NCBI GenBank assembly: GCA_022577435.1
Contig: JAKOON010000005.1
Span: 21,446,224-21,510,223, forward strand
Reading direction: 5' to 3'
Origin: Embiotoca jacksoni
Taxonomy: Eukaryota; Chordata; Actinopteri; Embiotocidae
DNA: 64,000 nt
Part shown: piece after piece, positions 27,536 to 41,500 of the stretch
Position numbering within the stretch: position 1 is the first letter of the stretch
Layout: the number at the start of each line of letters is the position of its first letter
Notes under the pieces: generated by a model
What the model saw: only the letters and a program-made list of their open reading frames with translations
What the model was told of the DNA's origin: nothing
The model's database searches: none
Position numbers and translations under genes: made by a program

Positions 27536-29473
27536 CAACCATAAACCAACAACACCTGTTAACTCCAGACTACACAGTAGATGCACTGACTGCTTCTACT
27601 GTATGCATCAAGCTGCAGTTGAGTTGCAGTAACTACAGTTGCAAACACAGCGCAGGGCCACGCAGGGCCACACACCTGACAAGCAGCCGCTCTCCACAAC
27701 GCTTATCATTCACACACAATAAGAAATACCCGAATACAGCACACTTCCTCTTGTGTCATTAAAGCGCGCAGTGACAGCCGGACACAATGTGCTATAATGA
27801 GATCAACATATGACAACGACAGGCAAGAAACAGTCGGCTAACGTAGAAAACAAAAGGGGGAGGACACACGGATGAGTGCAATGTTAGGGAAAACATTGTA
27901 CAATAGCAAATTGATCTGAGAGGATCCAGAGCAGTATGGATTTTGTTGCCTGCTGAGTGTGTTGTGCCCTAGTCTGTAGACAGTATGAGGTTTTTAGTGC
28001 GAATGTGAACGGTGGCCTTGTTTTCCCGTCTTTCAGCGCACCTCAACCTGAGCTTTTGAAAGGATGGCACTTCAGTGAGGAAAGGACAAAAGCCAGAGTG
28101 AGACAAACACAAAATGAAATGAAATGATGCAGAGGTTCACACAGGGACACATGTACCCGTATGCACAAACACAAAGAGCCAGGTTCCTCTTCTATCAACA
28201 TTTTAGTCATTATTCAAACTAATGTTGAAGGGACAAAAGGCCCAGAGTAGAATGAGGCTTGTGGAACCTTTTATAGGTGGAGACCTTAATTTTACTTCTA
28301 AAGGCTCTGGTCACATACACATAATTATATTCTCAGACAAAAACGATCGACAGATAGAGAAAAAGCAAAGAAGTTCTAAAAAGTGCTGACCACAATTTTC
28401 ATTGTGTGGAAATTCTTGTTATTCACAGTAAGGATGGGTCACGATCTTCGTATTTTCCAATCATGATTGAAATATAAAATATAAAATCATTGATGCAACT
28501 ATCATCTTGTATTTTTTTCTCCTGTTCCAGTGCCTGGTAGTAATGTGTTATTACCGTCAAAAGGTGGCGATAATGCACCTTAAAGCTGTTTGAAAACTGT
28601 CAAGAATACGTTGCGAACAGGCTCAAGTAAAACCTGTGTGGCGCTGTGAGATTAGATACAATATACAAACAACAGAAACACGCAAAGACGAGAACAACCA
28701 TCAAAAAGTTCTTTGAGGAACTCCTTCAAAAAGAACATTTTAAAAATGAAAAGGAGTTGCAGCTAGCATATTATACATCTAATCTACAATCAAAGGTTCG
28801 TTTTGTCACCAGAAAAAAATAAGTTTAAGGTCTGCACATTATAGCCATTTGTTCCTGGCAAATATCAAATAGTATATATTCTTGAAATGCCTATCCCTAA
28901 TCAACATGACGCCAAATGTATTCTGAACAGGTATTCACTTTGTGAAGTTCAGAATTGTATCAACCCCGGTATGATTGTCAAACCCAAAGTGCTAAACGAG
29001 TGGAAAGTATTTGCAGTAAGTAAACTGGACTCATTTCAGTAGTGAAAGACAGAGACAGTGGTGGTGGAGGGGGGGAGGGGAGTGTCAGATGGAGGGAGTC
29101 TTGCCTTGGACAGTGTTCAGAAGAGACAGCATCATCTCCCCACCCTGCCACCCGGCTCCGTCCCAGGGAACAGACGACTAACTATTGGTTTTGGGTGTGT
29201 GCTTGAAGTCAGGGGTCAGAGTCTGCTGCTGCATTAATATCCAACAGAGACAGCTGGACTAAAGCCTGTCCGGCTCAACACGCTCACCTCCACCACAGAT
29301 GTGCACAACACCGCCCGCTGAGCTCTGCATTTGTGCAGAAGTGTGTGTCTCCAGACATCTATGCATTTCTGATACTCCCCATGTACGTTCACTCGTGTAA
29401 CTTTATGACCGTCTGAAGACTGTCTGACATAAAGACATCTTTGTGGTAACGAGCAGCATCCAACCGCCACCCC

Positions 29474-29538
<65 letters not shown>

Positions 29539-32500
29539 CCGGAGGGATTAATTTGACGCCCCACCCTTTCTGAGCCAGTGCTTTCTCAGAATAATTTTCC
29601 TCCTCTGGTTTCTGTCGTCTTCTCAGCAAACACAAGTAAATTTGACGGTTATTCTCAAGATGTTTCACACCAAACTCTGGCAATCTAACAGCATCTCCTT
29701 TGCAGGGAGTGTTTGTTTTTCTTCAGATAAATATCGGAGGCACATCAAAGCCTGTGTGTGTGTGTGTGTGTGTATGCTCATAGCTGGATGATCAGCAAAT
29801 TACACACTCGCTACACGGTCTGTTGAAAGCTATTGACAGCAGCCTGACTTCGGAGATGTGACAATAGAAGTTGAAATTGAAACTGTTGAGTGATGTTGCG
29901 CTGCTGCTTTGCACAATAACACTTATTTCAAAGTGTGCCGAGTGGAATTATTTTGGCATTTCAGAGTACGGAACTTATTTTAGGCTCAGAGGGTGATGAC
30001 TGTGTGCAAACTAGACTGATACTGTGCATGCTGGAGAAATGTAGGAAATACTTGAATCACGGTTCTGTAACACTAAAAATAAACAAATCTAACTCCGCGC
30101 CGCGGATTCTCTGCAGGTCTGTTGTGCAGCTGTAGGGACTAATGGGCATATCCACCGAGTCTCTATAAGAGCTCTGTTGTAATTGAGCCCAGCAGTGAAC
30201 ACTGGTAACTATTCGTCTGCTGAATAATGGATAAACTCAACAGCTTTTTTACTGTGAGCGATTTTTTTCGCATGCATGGCTCCTGTCTTCATGATGACAG
30301 CTGGGCCTCTCGCCTCCATGGGGGCCACCCGGGATGAGGCTGCCAGGGACATAGGATGAGGGAGCCCAAACACACTCAGGAAGTGTAACTAATGACCGTA
30401 TTTCACAATAAGGTACCTATTTTAGATAAAACTTCAATGAAAGTGCTGTTGTAGATTTTTATATTTCAGATGTACTTTGAAGGTCCCACATTTGACACCT
30501 TTCTGGTGTTTTATTTGCAGTTTTGATATCCGTAAGAAGATATTTTTGTGATTTTAAGTTTCAAAAATCATTTCAATATAGTTTTACATCTCTTCTCTTA
30601 AGCTTCTCTCTGGAGTTCAACCAAGAACAAGCTGTTTTGTGTCTGTGGCTTCAAGGCGCATTGATTGCAATTACCTTCTCTTCTGATTGGTTGAGTCTTT
30701 TCTGAGTGCCGCACACTCAGACCAACCACAGGCTTTCTTCGGTATTGTAGCTTGCTAGCGCCACGAAAGGATGTGTTCTTCTCCAGATAAAAGGTTGTAC
30801 TGTTGGCTGTACTCATCGTTGTGACATCACAAACTCACAGAAGTCCAAACAGTTCGTCCAAACGGAACAAGCTGAAAGCTGGCTGTGTGCATTTCCCCTT
30901 TGACTGAGTGTTTTGACACTTTCACAGTATTTATCTCGCACCAGGAGTTGCTTTATAATCAAAAAAGAAATGGAGATCATAATTTATACAACACGGGACC
31001 TTTAAAAGGTCTGTTTTTTCTTTATAAAAGTTTCATGGTTACAAAATCCTCCATTTCCTTTTGCATGCTGCCATTAGCCATGTTCCAACCTGCAGTGTGT
31101 TTTTACTTCATGATGGGATGGATAACACTGAAACTACATCCACATTGTGTGCCCAAGCATGTGTGTCAGCGCTGTAATCCATCACAGGAACACATGAAAG
31201 CTATGAAGTCCTCCTTCTCAGGTGTTGTTTTTTTTCCAAAGGCGAAATGAGTCACAGGTCAAGCAGTTTAAAAGTAACAAGCTGTGATCCTCTGTTGTGT
31301 CGTGTGTATAACTGTTGCAGCAGGAATCCACCTCACTCGTTCATTAGCGTCCATTATGAGGTCATACCTACTTAATAACTGAGAAATAGGGTCACTGCCT
31401 TTGAGTCGGGGGTCTCATTGACTATTAAGAATAATTAAGAGGAATTCCAGCTGCATTTCATTGGCCCCATTGACCTGTGGGGGTTCCCACCTTTTAATAG
31501 CACACAAAATGGACCTGAGATGGTCACAGCTCTTCACTCTCCCTTTTGTAATACAGAGCTTAGCTTTTTTTTTTCTTTTTTTCAAAGAAAAACAATAGCC
31601 CCACCATCACACGTGCACACACACACACACACACACACACACGTGTGCTATAATTATTGTAATTTTTATCCTTACAATTTGGCCCTTTAAATGATTTCTT
31701 GTTTTAATGTAGATCATGACAAAACAGTAAGGGTGTTTTAGGGGGAATTAAAAGATAAAATCTTAACGACAAAGTTGCATAAGTTGACTATTTTGCCATA
31801 TATTACAGATTTGCTGGTATAATTTGATGACTTTTCTTTTTATATATAAAAATATAAAATAATGCAATAATTTTAATACAATTCTTTGTTCTCATTATTT
31901 TAACTTTTTCATGTAAATTTTATTTCTTTCACTTTTTTTTAAAATAATCCCCGAGGGGAAATTAAATTTTGAAGTTTATGTTTTTTCCCCCCCGCAAAAT
32001 AGAAACATTATTCTTTAAATCACAAATGATTTCCTCAAGACTCAACTGCAGCATCACATCTGTGTATTACGAGTTCTCTTATTTGTAATCTACACGTTAT
32101 AGTAGTTCAAGTAGAGTTATGGTATCTGTCTTTACGTTTATGGGGATGTTACAAACACATTGACGCTCCCTTTTATGTTTCACATGCTCTGTCATCTTAT
32201 GTCCTCATATAATGGACACAGCCGGCAGCTCTTCGACTGGCTGAACATCTTTCACAGTAAATTGGCGGGGTACACTTGGCAAAATCCTGATGTTCGTAAG
32301 CTCCTGGAGAATCGCTGTTGACAGGGAAGAAGCGGTTATGGAAAAGAGTCCTAAAAGCCTGCGACTGAATGTTACATTTCCAGCCAACACTGTTCACCTC
32401 TCGTTCCTCTGAGTGCGTGCAAATTGATTGGTTTGGCTGGGAGTCACGTTCAGCAGCCGGTGGATTTTTTTTGCTTCTGAGAAAGCACCTGAATTTTTCA

Positions 32501-35500
32501 GAGTGTCATGGGATTTAGAGAGTGGTTTTAAGGGAGTGTGATTAAACAAGCTGCTGCGTACGGTGTGATGGTTACATTGCGATCGTGAAGAGATGACATC
32601 AAGCTTTTAAGCAAACAGCTTTTTTGCTCTGACAAGTTCATCACGGGTTCTTCAACTTCTCTCCGTGCCACAGATCAAGAAGACATCGGAGGCCACGCTG
32701 ACGACCATCCAGGACATGGTAACCATCGAAGACTACGACGTGTCCGAGTGCTTCCACCACAGCCGCTCCACAGAGTCGGTCAAGTCCACTGTGTCAGAGA
32801 CGTATCTCAGCAAACCCAGCATTGCCAAGAGGAGGGCCAACCAGCAGGAGACGGAGCAGTTCTACTTCATGGTGAGCGCAGTGAGCAAAAAGACAGGGTT
32901 ACGACTTCAGAGATGCATTTTATTTCTGTAAAAAACTGAAATAAATATCTTTGATGCCCTGCTTTGCTTTTTAATTCTGTGATTTTCTTCAAAAGCAGTG
33001 AAACTGCCTATTCTTGTCCCATTATAAACTGAAAAAAAAATCTCCAAAATGAAACTGAGAACATGAAGTCAAAGGTTTTATCTGGACTTGAATATGCTTA
33101 ATTTAACTTTAAACTCTGTATCTCATTCACTAAGCCTCTTTAAAATCATTGATCAGCTGGCAGAGGGGGTAACTCTGCCCAAAAATAATTTTATTTTGTA
33201 AAAGCTAACTGGTATCTTCTTCCAGTCTGAAGATGGACATGCTCTGATAAAGGCTTTAAAAAGGCTCTCGGCGTGTCCTTTGCCCTTGGCTGCCTTATCG
33301 TAGATTGCTGTCTTAAGAGTGGGCGCTCTAGCTGGCACTCAGGGCCGCCGTGTAATTACTCTCAATTCTCCACAGAAATTCCGGGAGTTTCTGGAGGGCA
33401 GTAATCTCATCTCCAAACTGCAGGCCAAACACGACTTGCTGAAGAGGACACTCGGCGAAGGTGCGGTTACGATCCCTTTACTCACCCTCCTCTTAAGAGT
33501 TCCCGCTGTTCTTGTTCTCGCTCCACATTCGACTCTTGCACTTAATTCTCACCTCTGAATGTCAAAGTTCCTCCAGCCAAAATTTGGACACTTTAGGCCT
33601 AATCAGCATCCAAACAACCAGCATAAATAATTTACCATTGAATTCTTGTCTTTTTCTTTTCTGCAGTCATACTTGAGCAATTTTAAACCCGTTCTGTGGC
33701 AAACTTCCCATTGTTTGCCTGCTTCTTCCACAAGTCAAAAGCTTCTAGATGGTAATCTGGGTTTTCGCCAGGCAAGCCAGAGCTGAGGGGATTGTGAACT
33801 TGTATTATCCGTCTTAGTGATTGATTTGCTCCCAACTTAATGGACCGCCATGTATTTGAGCGCCGGCAGTCATTACAATGGGTTCTCCTTGTTCTACATT
33901 GGTGGGATCTCCTGGAGGCCTTGGCTAGTATCTGTCAGTTGGCGTACTAACCAGCGGTCCTGGTGGTCTCCGTCAGACCGTCCACTTAATGAGCAATGAA
34001 GCAGCAAGCGAACGAAGAAAAGAAAAGCCTTCTGCTTCTTCCACATGTGCCGTAATTGTATTGTTGTCAATGAGCTGAAGTGCAGCACGAGTCAGTCAGA
34101 CACAGAGACAGGTCATATCCTGTTCATGGGAACAGATGGCCTCACATTTTAAACTTCTCCTGTTCATCAAAACCATTTGGAAGCTATTTTGTGCTTAATC
34201 TTACTTTACGCGTTTAAACCTGTAGCTCTCCGTATCCCTGTAATGATTAGTGTGTCTGTGTGTAATTTGTAAATGTACCACTGTGTGCTTGGTAGTGTTT
34301 GTTATTGTTGTCTCTGTGTGGGCTATGTAACGGTGTATATGGGTTTCGGTGGTGCTGTTCAAGAGACCAGCGGTTGTGGACAGATGGCAAATGCTTCACA
34401 GGCCGTGTGCACAATTCACTGCAGGGACCTGAGGCAGGTCCTGGCATGTCCACACAACTAACTTGACCCTCTCTTCTCTTTTCTCTCCTTACTGCAGGTC
34501 ACAGAGCTGACTACATGACAACAAGGTAAAATACACACTCAAACACACACACAAACTAAACAAGTGTAGAGCTATTACGCCTCAAATGGTCATCCAGCAA
34601 AGAAGAGAACATTTATTTTACGTCGTCTCTTCATGCTGTTGTATATATTTTTTGATTTTATTTTTATAACAAAAGGAATCAAGGTCAAAATATATTTTTG
34701 CCCATATAGAATGTAGGACTATAGGACTACTTTACACTTCAGAGTAAACCTTTTTTGAGCAGAACCGGGTCGATTTACTCGTTGGCCGCTTTTATTTGCT
34801 CTCAGTATTGGTATCGGCGTATATGTTGTGCAATGTGAAAGCTTTTTTTTACAGAACATTATGCAGAGAAAGATGCTCGGCTTAATTTAGAGTTGTTGTT
34901 TTTTTATTTTGTTTATTTATAATCATTACATTCCCACTGAAATTCATTGTTTCAATGCAACGATATAAAAGGTTTATTGTTAAACTGTAAAACATCCTGC
35001 TTCCTTTACATGTATTTTTGTCAAAACATTTTGGTCAAGATATCAGGATTCTTTTACCTCTTAATACCGGTAACGATAGAAAGTGGTACTTGGGAAATTC
35101 GGTTCGGTGCGTAGTGGCACGTGGTCTGATCATGTGGCAGAATATTAAAGGATTAAAATAACTTTTAGTTGTCACCCTATTAGTAGAAATTAACAAGAGC
35201 GTCAAGGAAAAGCCTTTTCCATTGGTAGATCTCCTTGCACGGGCCTGTAGGCTGATACCGTTTTATTCATATTTGAAAGACTAAATCCTACAGGTCCCAA
35301 GAAGCCAAATTGCATGAAGTCGCACACCAACACACACATTCACACAAACTACTAAAAGCTGTCTTCAGCGGGGCCGGTTATGAGGTGGATGCTGACACAT
35401 ACGGAGCTCCCAGCGGGGCTGACATTTCACCGGCATGTGATATCTTGTGGAGAGAAAAGATTATAAATAAAAAGTTAATTCATGGGTTTCAGAGGTGTCT

Positions 35501-38500
35501 GAAAATACCCTTATTCACCTGTCCATCATCTGGAGTTAAAGGGTTTTAAAGATTAGTCGGCCTCAACTTCAGCTCAGGTTTTTCAAGGACATAAAATAAG
35601 CACACAGAACAGAGATTTACCTCTTTAAAATAAAAATTGCTTTGTTTTTTTTATTTTTTTTTTATTTTTTTTATTCTAATGCATTCTTTGTATTCTAGAC
35701 ATCCCAATGGGCCATTCAAAACCCACACTGGCACCCGGCGGGCCAGACCCCGCTCTGTTTTTAATGTTAGGTTATTTAATGGCAATTTGGAGTCATTTAT
35801 TAAGGTACTGATTACCAGTCTGCCGCTTGACTTTCGCTCCTCCTCCTATCTATTTTCTGTCTTGCTCTGGCTTTCTGGCCATTTTGGTGGGTTCCCCCAA
35901 AGCATCTTAGCTGTTGATTTATTATTTACCGACAAAAAACAACAACATGTTTGTGCTAAGATGGATACTGGAAACCTTCTTCATGTGTCAGTGAGCTCTG
36001 GCGGTCTGCGTCTTGAGATGTTGGGGGTGGCATTGATAGATTCGGAGGGTCGCAGGAGGAGAGGAGCAGCAGCTGGAGAGATAGATGTTTGTGTCCGTCA
36101 GCTCCCCTGACTCACTGCTGCTGACCTGGCATCACTGAGCTGCTCTGGCAGAGATATCATCTCCTCCTCCTCCAGAACGAGAGCAGAAGCCAGTGAAAGC
36201 AGCAGGATAAATGGCAGTCAGGGAGCGGATGCCAAACTGATAAGGTGTGCTGCCTCCTTCCTCCGGCCTCTTCGCTGCCTCTCACCGGTGGCTGTGTCCG
36301 GTCCTGCATGGTCCTGTCCAGTTCACACTGTTTCCTTTGGGGTTTGATGCCAGATGAAGGTGCGCTCATAGTAAAAGCTTTGGTGGGCAGCTGCTGTGGT
36401 CCTAATCTGGATCTTGCCTTTTTTTTTTTCTCTCTCTCTCTCTGTCTCCATCTCTGACTGTTGCTACATTTCTCTGTAGCCGCGGACGACGGAACTCACA
36501 CACTCGACATCAGGTAGACACTCTGAGGCATCTTGGGGGGCCCATGCTGCTTGCCTTCGCTAATTTTCTTTACCTGTCCTGCATTAGCAACATTTTCACT
36601 TCATGTTGTGTTTGTCTGCATCTTGTGTTATTTCACATAACTATCATTTACTTCTGTGAACACACTTAGACAGACTGAATTGAAGGTTTTGTCCGTAAAA
36701 ACAGATGTTGCAGCAGATTATATCTGTAGATTCAATAAATAATGCAAACTCCCAACGTGAAAAATGTCCGCATCAAAATGGTAAATGGATTTATCTGATA
36801 AAAAGCAGTCCGCCTGGTCTCACATATCCAAAAGAGATTGTATTACATAATCTAGTTGTACTCGGACCTCAACCCTCACGGCTCCACTCCAACGATAGCG
36901 AGTCGATCCTGGCGTGGTTGTTGTGTGTTTGGACCCACTGTGTACCCCCGAGGGCTGTAAACAGATCCACTGTATCATTAAAAGCCTGTACCGAGTCCCT
37001 GTCCGGCACGGAGTCGCAGGCGCAGCTGGCACCGAGGCAGAACAAGAGTGCAGTCCACGTCTAAGTGCGTGAGAGGAATGTGTTTTTCCCTCCCTCTCAT
37101 CTCACCACTTCTGCCCTGAACTCCGTACTGAGTGTGCGGCTCTTTAGATAAGCTCTCTCGTTAGTTTAAACACAGCACGCTCATGTTGGGTAGCATAAAA
37201 AAAAAGACAGAAAGTATATTTAACAACACTGGAGGCCAATTCAAATGTAGTGGACAACATGATTGTACTTGCGTGTAGTAGCTGGTCACTGATTTTTGTA
37301 ACTTTGTGATAATTCAATTCAGTCTGTCTCAGTAAGGTCTCAACAAAGTAACACTCACTTTGTCTTTAAATCTACCAACGTCACTTACACTGGGTGTGCA
37401 TGTTTATATGCTGTTAACATCATGTCCAACAGTTTCTATTAGAGCCCAACCAATACATCAATATTTATGTATGAGCACCATACTGTAGATTGGCAGAAAT
37501 ACAAAAAGCAACTGGAGTGCAGTAATAGTTCATATTTCATGATTTATTCTGTTGTTATTCACAATTTATAAATTTAATAACAATTACTGCTGGAAATGTA
37601 CTATAATTTACATTTATTGTTAAAAAGGATATTCAAAATATATATTTAGCACAGAATTAAAATGTTCTGTGTTTTGGTAAAAGTGAAAAAATAAATCCAA
37701 TAAATCTCATCAGAGTTTGGTTATATATCTATTATTTATATTTATGTCATTGTCAGAATTTGGGTATTGGTCAGGCTCTAGGTCTTATGCATGTAACAAA
37801 AAGGGAAATTATACATGATTTGAAATGCTTTGTTTACTTTGCCTTTAAAGGACTCCGGACAAGCGATCCCCCGCGTGGTCGAAAGCTCTATTCGCTACAT
37901 AAATCTGTATGGTGAGTCCAAACGTCGGTTATGCAATCATAAACTAATCACCGTATTTATAGTTTCTATGATGAATTTCTCTCAACCTGTTTTATTTTGC
38001 GTGTCTTTCTCTGTTTTTTTTCTGTAAAGTAACACTTCAGCAGTTTGCAGGCGTTTATTGTTTGGGCGTGTTCACGGTCTTTCATGTTGAGGTTTCGGTT
38101 TGTTCCACTTCAGTCACTTGTTATGGGAAAATGCAGATTCCTTCCTGTTTACAGAGGTGCAGCCCTTTCCACCCAACCTCCCTAAACACTGAGACAGACA
38201 GCTTCCCCCTGCACAAGTGATGATTCTGAATATTAATTTCTCTAAACTACACATTTAAAGAATAAGAATAATATTTCGACAGTTGTGAGGTCTCACCATT
38301 CATCTGCTGCAGCCATCTGATGGGGGTCAGAGAGAAATCTAAAAGGAGACTAATTACGATTTGTCCTGACTTTTGACCTCTCCCCTTATTAAGTCCTAAT
38401 CCCAGCTGGCAGACACTTTAGCAAAGCTTGATTGCTGTCTCCTTGACTCATTATTATCTTTAATTAGCAAAGTGAAGGGGCTTAACGAACAGGATGTGCT

Positions 38501-41500
38501 TTTTAGGTCCAACTAAATTTGCTGAGTGAGGTCGGGTTTTTTCTCTCCTTTTATATGACCAGAGTGGTATGTTGAGTGTGCTGTTTCTCCTTCCTCCTTA
38601 CCATCTTTGTTTTTTAATCTTTGCCTGTACAGGCCTCCAACACCAGGGAATATTTCGTGTTTCTGGATCCCAGCTGGAAGTCAATGACATCAAGAACTCA
38701 TTTGAGAGAGGTACTAGATTTCTGTTACTGTAACTCCGCAAGCCACGCATCATCACCTGGATCAATAAATAACAGTTGTTTTGTCTGATTGTTATCAGAT
38801 CCGGATGTTTGGTCTAATTAGGAACTAATTATCACTCATTATGTTGAACATATTTAGCCAGTGGCCTTTTTGAGTTCTTATCTCGGTCTATTTCACCTCA
38901 CATATTGGATTTTTATTATTAAAGATGCCCCACTGACCTGCTCACTCGTCTGTGTTTTAGGAAACGACCCGCTGACAGACGATGAGAATAATCATGACAT
39001 CAACTCGGTGGCTGGCGTTCTCAAACTCTACTTCCGGGGTCTGGAGAACCCTCTTTTCCCCAAAGAGAGGTTCAATGATCTGCTCTCCTGCATCAGTAAG
39101 AAGACATTTGCATAGTGTCACTGATTATTCTGAGTGCTTCTCTTTATTCTAGATTATGATTATGATCATGATTTATTTGCATTCAGAAAGTCATGTGTAT
39201 CTAATTGAGATGAATTCAGATTCTCTGGCTTTTCACACATAAGCTGATCGGCAAATTAGCTCATAAAATATAGCACATATAAAATAACTTTTTCCAAATT
39301 GTCTTTTTAGAGCAAAATTGAAACTGTCATCCATCAAAATTAAGTATTTAATTTTTCCTCTCCAGGATGCCATCTTTTATTCTTTATCCTAATAATTTAT
39401 TTAATTGATGCATGTCACATTTTGATGGACTAACTCTGCATCTCACTACGTGTACATTCTGCAATATCAACCTGAAGTATAAATAACACTTCAATTAGCT
39501 CCCACAGCCTGTCTGCTCACTGTAGACCTGTAATTATTCTGCTATGGTCAGGAAAACATGGAGGCTACACAGATTCTGTACTGTAGCTGTTCCTGATGAA
39601 CTTTTCAAACTTTCTGGGTTTTGTTTGTTTGTGGTCGAAGCAGAGTGTCGAGTCTGATTTGAATAGTTTGCCAATTTTTTTCTGGAACTCGTCTGAAGCC
39701 TTTTGTCACGAGTTAAACATCACATTCCCTGTCAAATTCTGTCCTCGCGGGAAACAGTGTAATTAACTGTCTTTGGTGTTTCGTCAGCAGTATGGCTCGT
39801 GTTTTCGACCCTGTACTGTGGATGCTGCTCTGTGGTATTCGGTCGAGCACTGAGAGGGATATTATTCGTCGTGAGTGGCACAAAGCTCGGCCGCGCTTAC
39901 AGAACTGTGGTGGAATGTCCACTGAATCTGCACTGGAGTCCTCACAAGAATAGTCACATTGTCACTGTGACTGTGAGTCAGTGCACAGATCAGACAGCTC
40001 TTTGTGTGCCTTTTCCTGATCTTTTAAGTCATTACATGGGAGCCTTTTCAGCTCTGTTAAAGAACAATTGAAAACGTGCAATCTCACGTGGACACAGCGT
40101 GTGCCTTGTTGCAACTGTGTGTGTGTGTGTGTGTGCGTGCGTGCGCGTGTGCGTGCGTGCGTGTGTGTCGTGATGTGTGTTTTCATGTTCACGCATGCTT
40201 GTGTGTACTCACCAGTGTGCGAAGTGTGTCTGTGTGTGTTTCCTGGGTGTACCTTTACACATTTGTGCGAGATGAGTGATGGGGATTCCCTGTTTACATT
40301 CCCCAGCTCAACATGCCAGTGATTGCAGTGTGGGCCCAGTACCCAGCAGGCTCCATATTAAAATCCCTTGTTCCATAAAGAGCTCAGAGCAGCTATGAGA
40401 TCACTTTCCAATTTAACAGCTCTCAGTTGGCTGTTTTTTTTTTTAATTTCACCCCAGCAGCGCACTGAGGCTTGCGATATCTTTATTTTGGGAATTTGCA
40501 TGACCCCCCCTCATGCAAATTCCCAGATTTGCTTTGTGCGGATGTGTTACACATGTGTTTGTAGGTGATGTATATGCTGCGTCAGAGTAGATCTTTAAAT
40601 AGTAGCTCCTGAAGTGCTCGAGAGCCTCCCAGAATCCTGGTTAGGTATTCATGAAAAATGAAATGCATCACAAGTATCCCAGCGGCTGAAATCCCAGATG
40701 GCACAGAGTGGCTGGAGGGTGACGCGGCTATTTTTAGCAGCCAGCACAGCCCCATCTTAGCCAAGTAAGAAGTGGTGCCACAGTGGAACAAATAATACGA
40801 TAATGAAAGACATAAAGGGCATGTTGATAAAACACAATGTAAGAAATATTTTAAGTAGTTTTTTCTCTATATAAGGTTGCAATAAATATTGTTTGGTGAA
40901 GTTGCTCTTTTGTTGGTAATATCCTCAGTTCACCAAAGCCAAAAACAAACAAAAAAAAGTGAAAGACCGTGCAAGTGACGGTTTTAGAGATCTTGTTTAC
41001 ATTTTAAAGCAGGAAAAACAACTTGGTGTCCTTCAGGTATAATGAAGGGTGTCAACTTCCTTATTGTCTTCCTCTTCCTCCGTGGTATGACCAGAGGAAG
41101 TTAAGTTGAGGTGACGGTCACCACCAGAGTCCATACATTTCCTGTGCGCACACAAACATACACAAACACTTTACGTCACATCTTTGCTGGTCCTCCAGAG
41201 CTGTTCTGATAAGTTACGGCTCAGTGCATCTATTTATATCTCGAGACTTGGTGTAGTGATAATCAACATATAAACAACATCAAATAGATTTGTTTTAAAC
41301 ATTCAGCTTTAGAAGAAATGTACAGAAATGAACCCCAGATGTTTGCTCCCAGAGTGGAAATGAAGCATTTGTTATTTATTTAAAAATATTTTCCTCTTTA
41401 ACATCACAATCCTTGTTTTTGCTGTTATAGGAATAGAAAACCTCTATGAGAGAGCGCTGTACATCCGTAAGATCCTTCTGACCATCCCCAGATCAGTTCT

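Larger units (their letters stand above)
24694..32673 (+). other. srgap3 intron 8
   Basis: At about 8.0 kb this is the longest complete intron in view. It contains T-rich tracts near 25109-25132 and 25198-25228, a tRNA-derived SINE at 25698-25890, a GT microsatellite at about 26837-26889, a GAAA/AATC repeat at about 27487-27533, CA tracts near 29476-29536 and 31612-31642, and a TTAA-ended inverted-repeat element at 30477-31005. No gene was recognised. Confidence 0.8.

Noticed and set aside
28430..28900. Possible inverted-repeat element with ends TAAGGATGGGTCA and complement of TGCCTATCCCTA
   Set aside because: The ends match only partly and no second copy was seen in the window, so it is not listed as a feature.
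29234..29683. 149-residue open frame on the minus strand
   Set aside because: Its core is a poly-Cys/Val reading of a CA repeat. No conserved sequence is seen on either side.
35637..36110. 157-residue open frame around exon 12a
   Set aside because: Only the part at 35699-35804 is coding; the rest is poly-T and intron read-through.
36480..36513. Exon 12b as an exon spliced after exon 12a
   Set aside because: The 34-nt length would shift the frame before the RhoGAP domain; it fits only in place of exon 12a.
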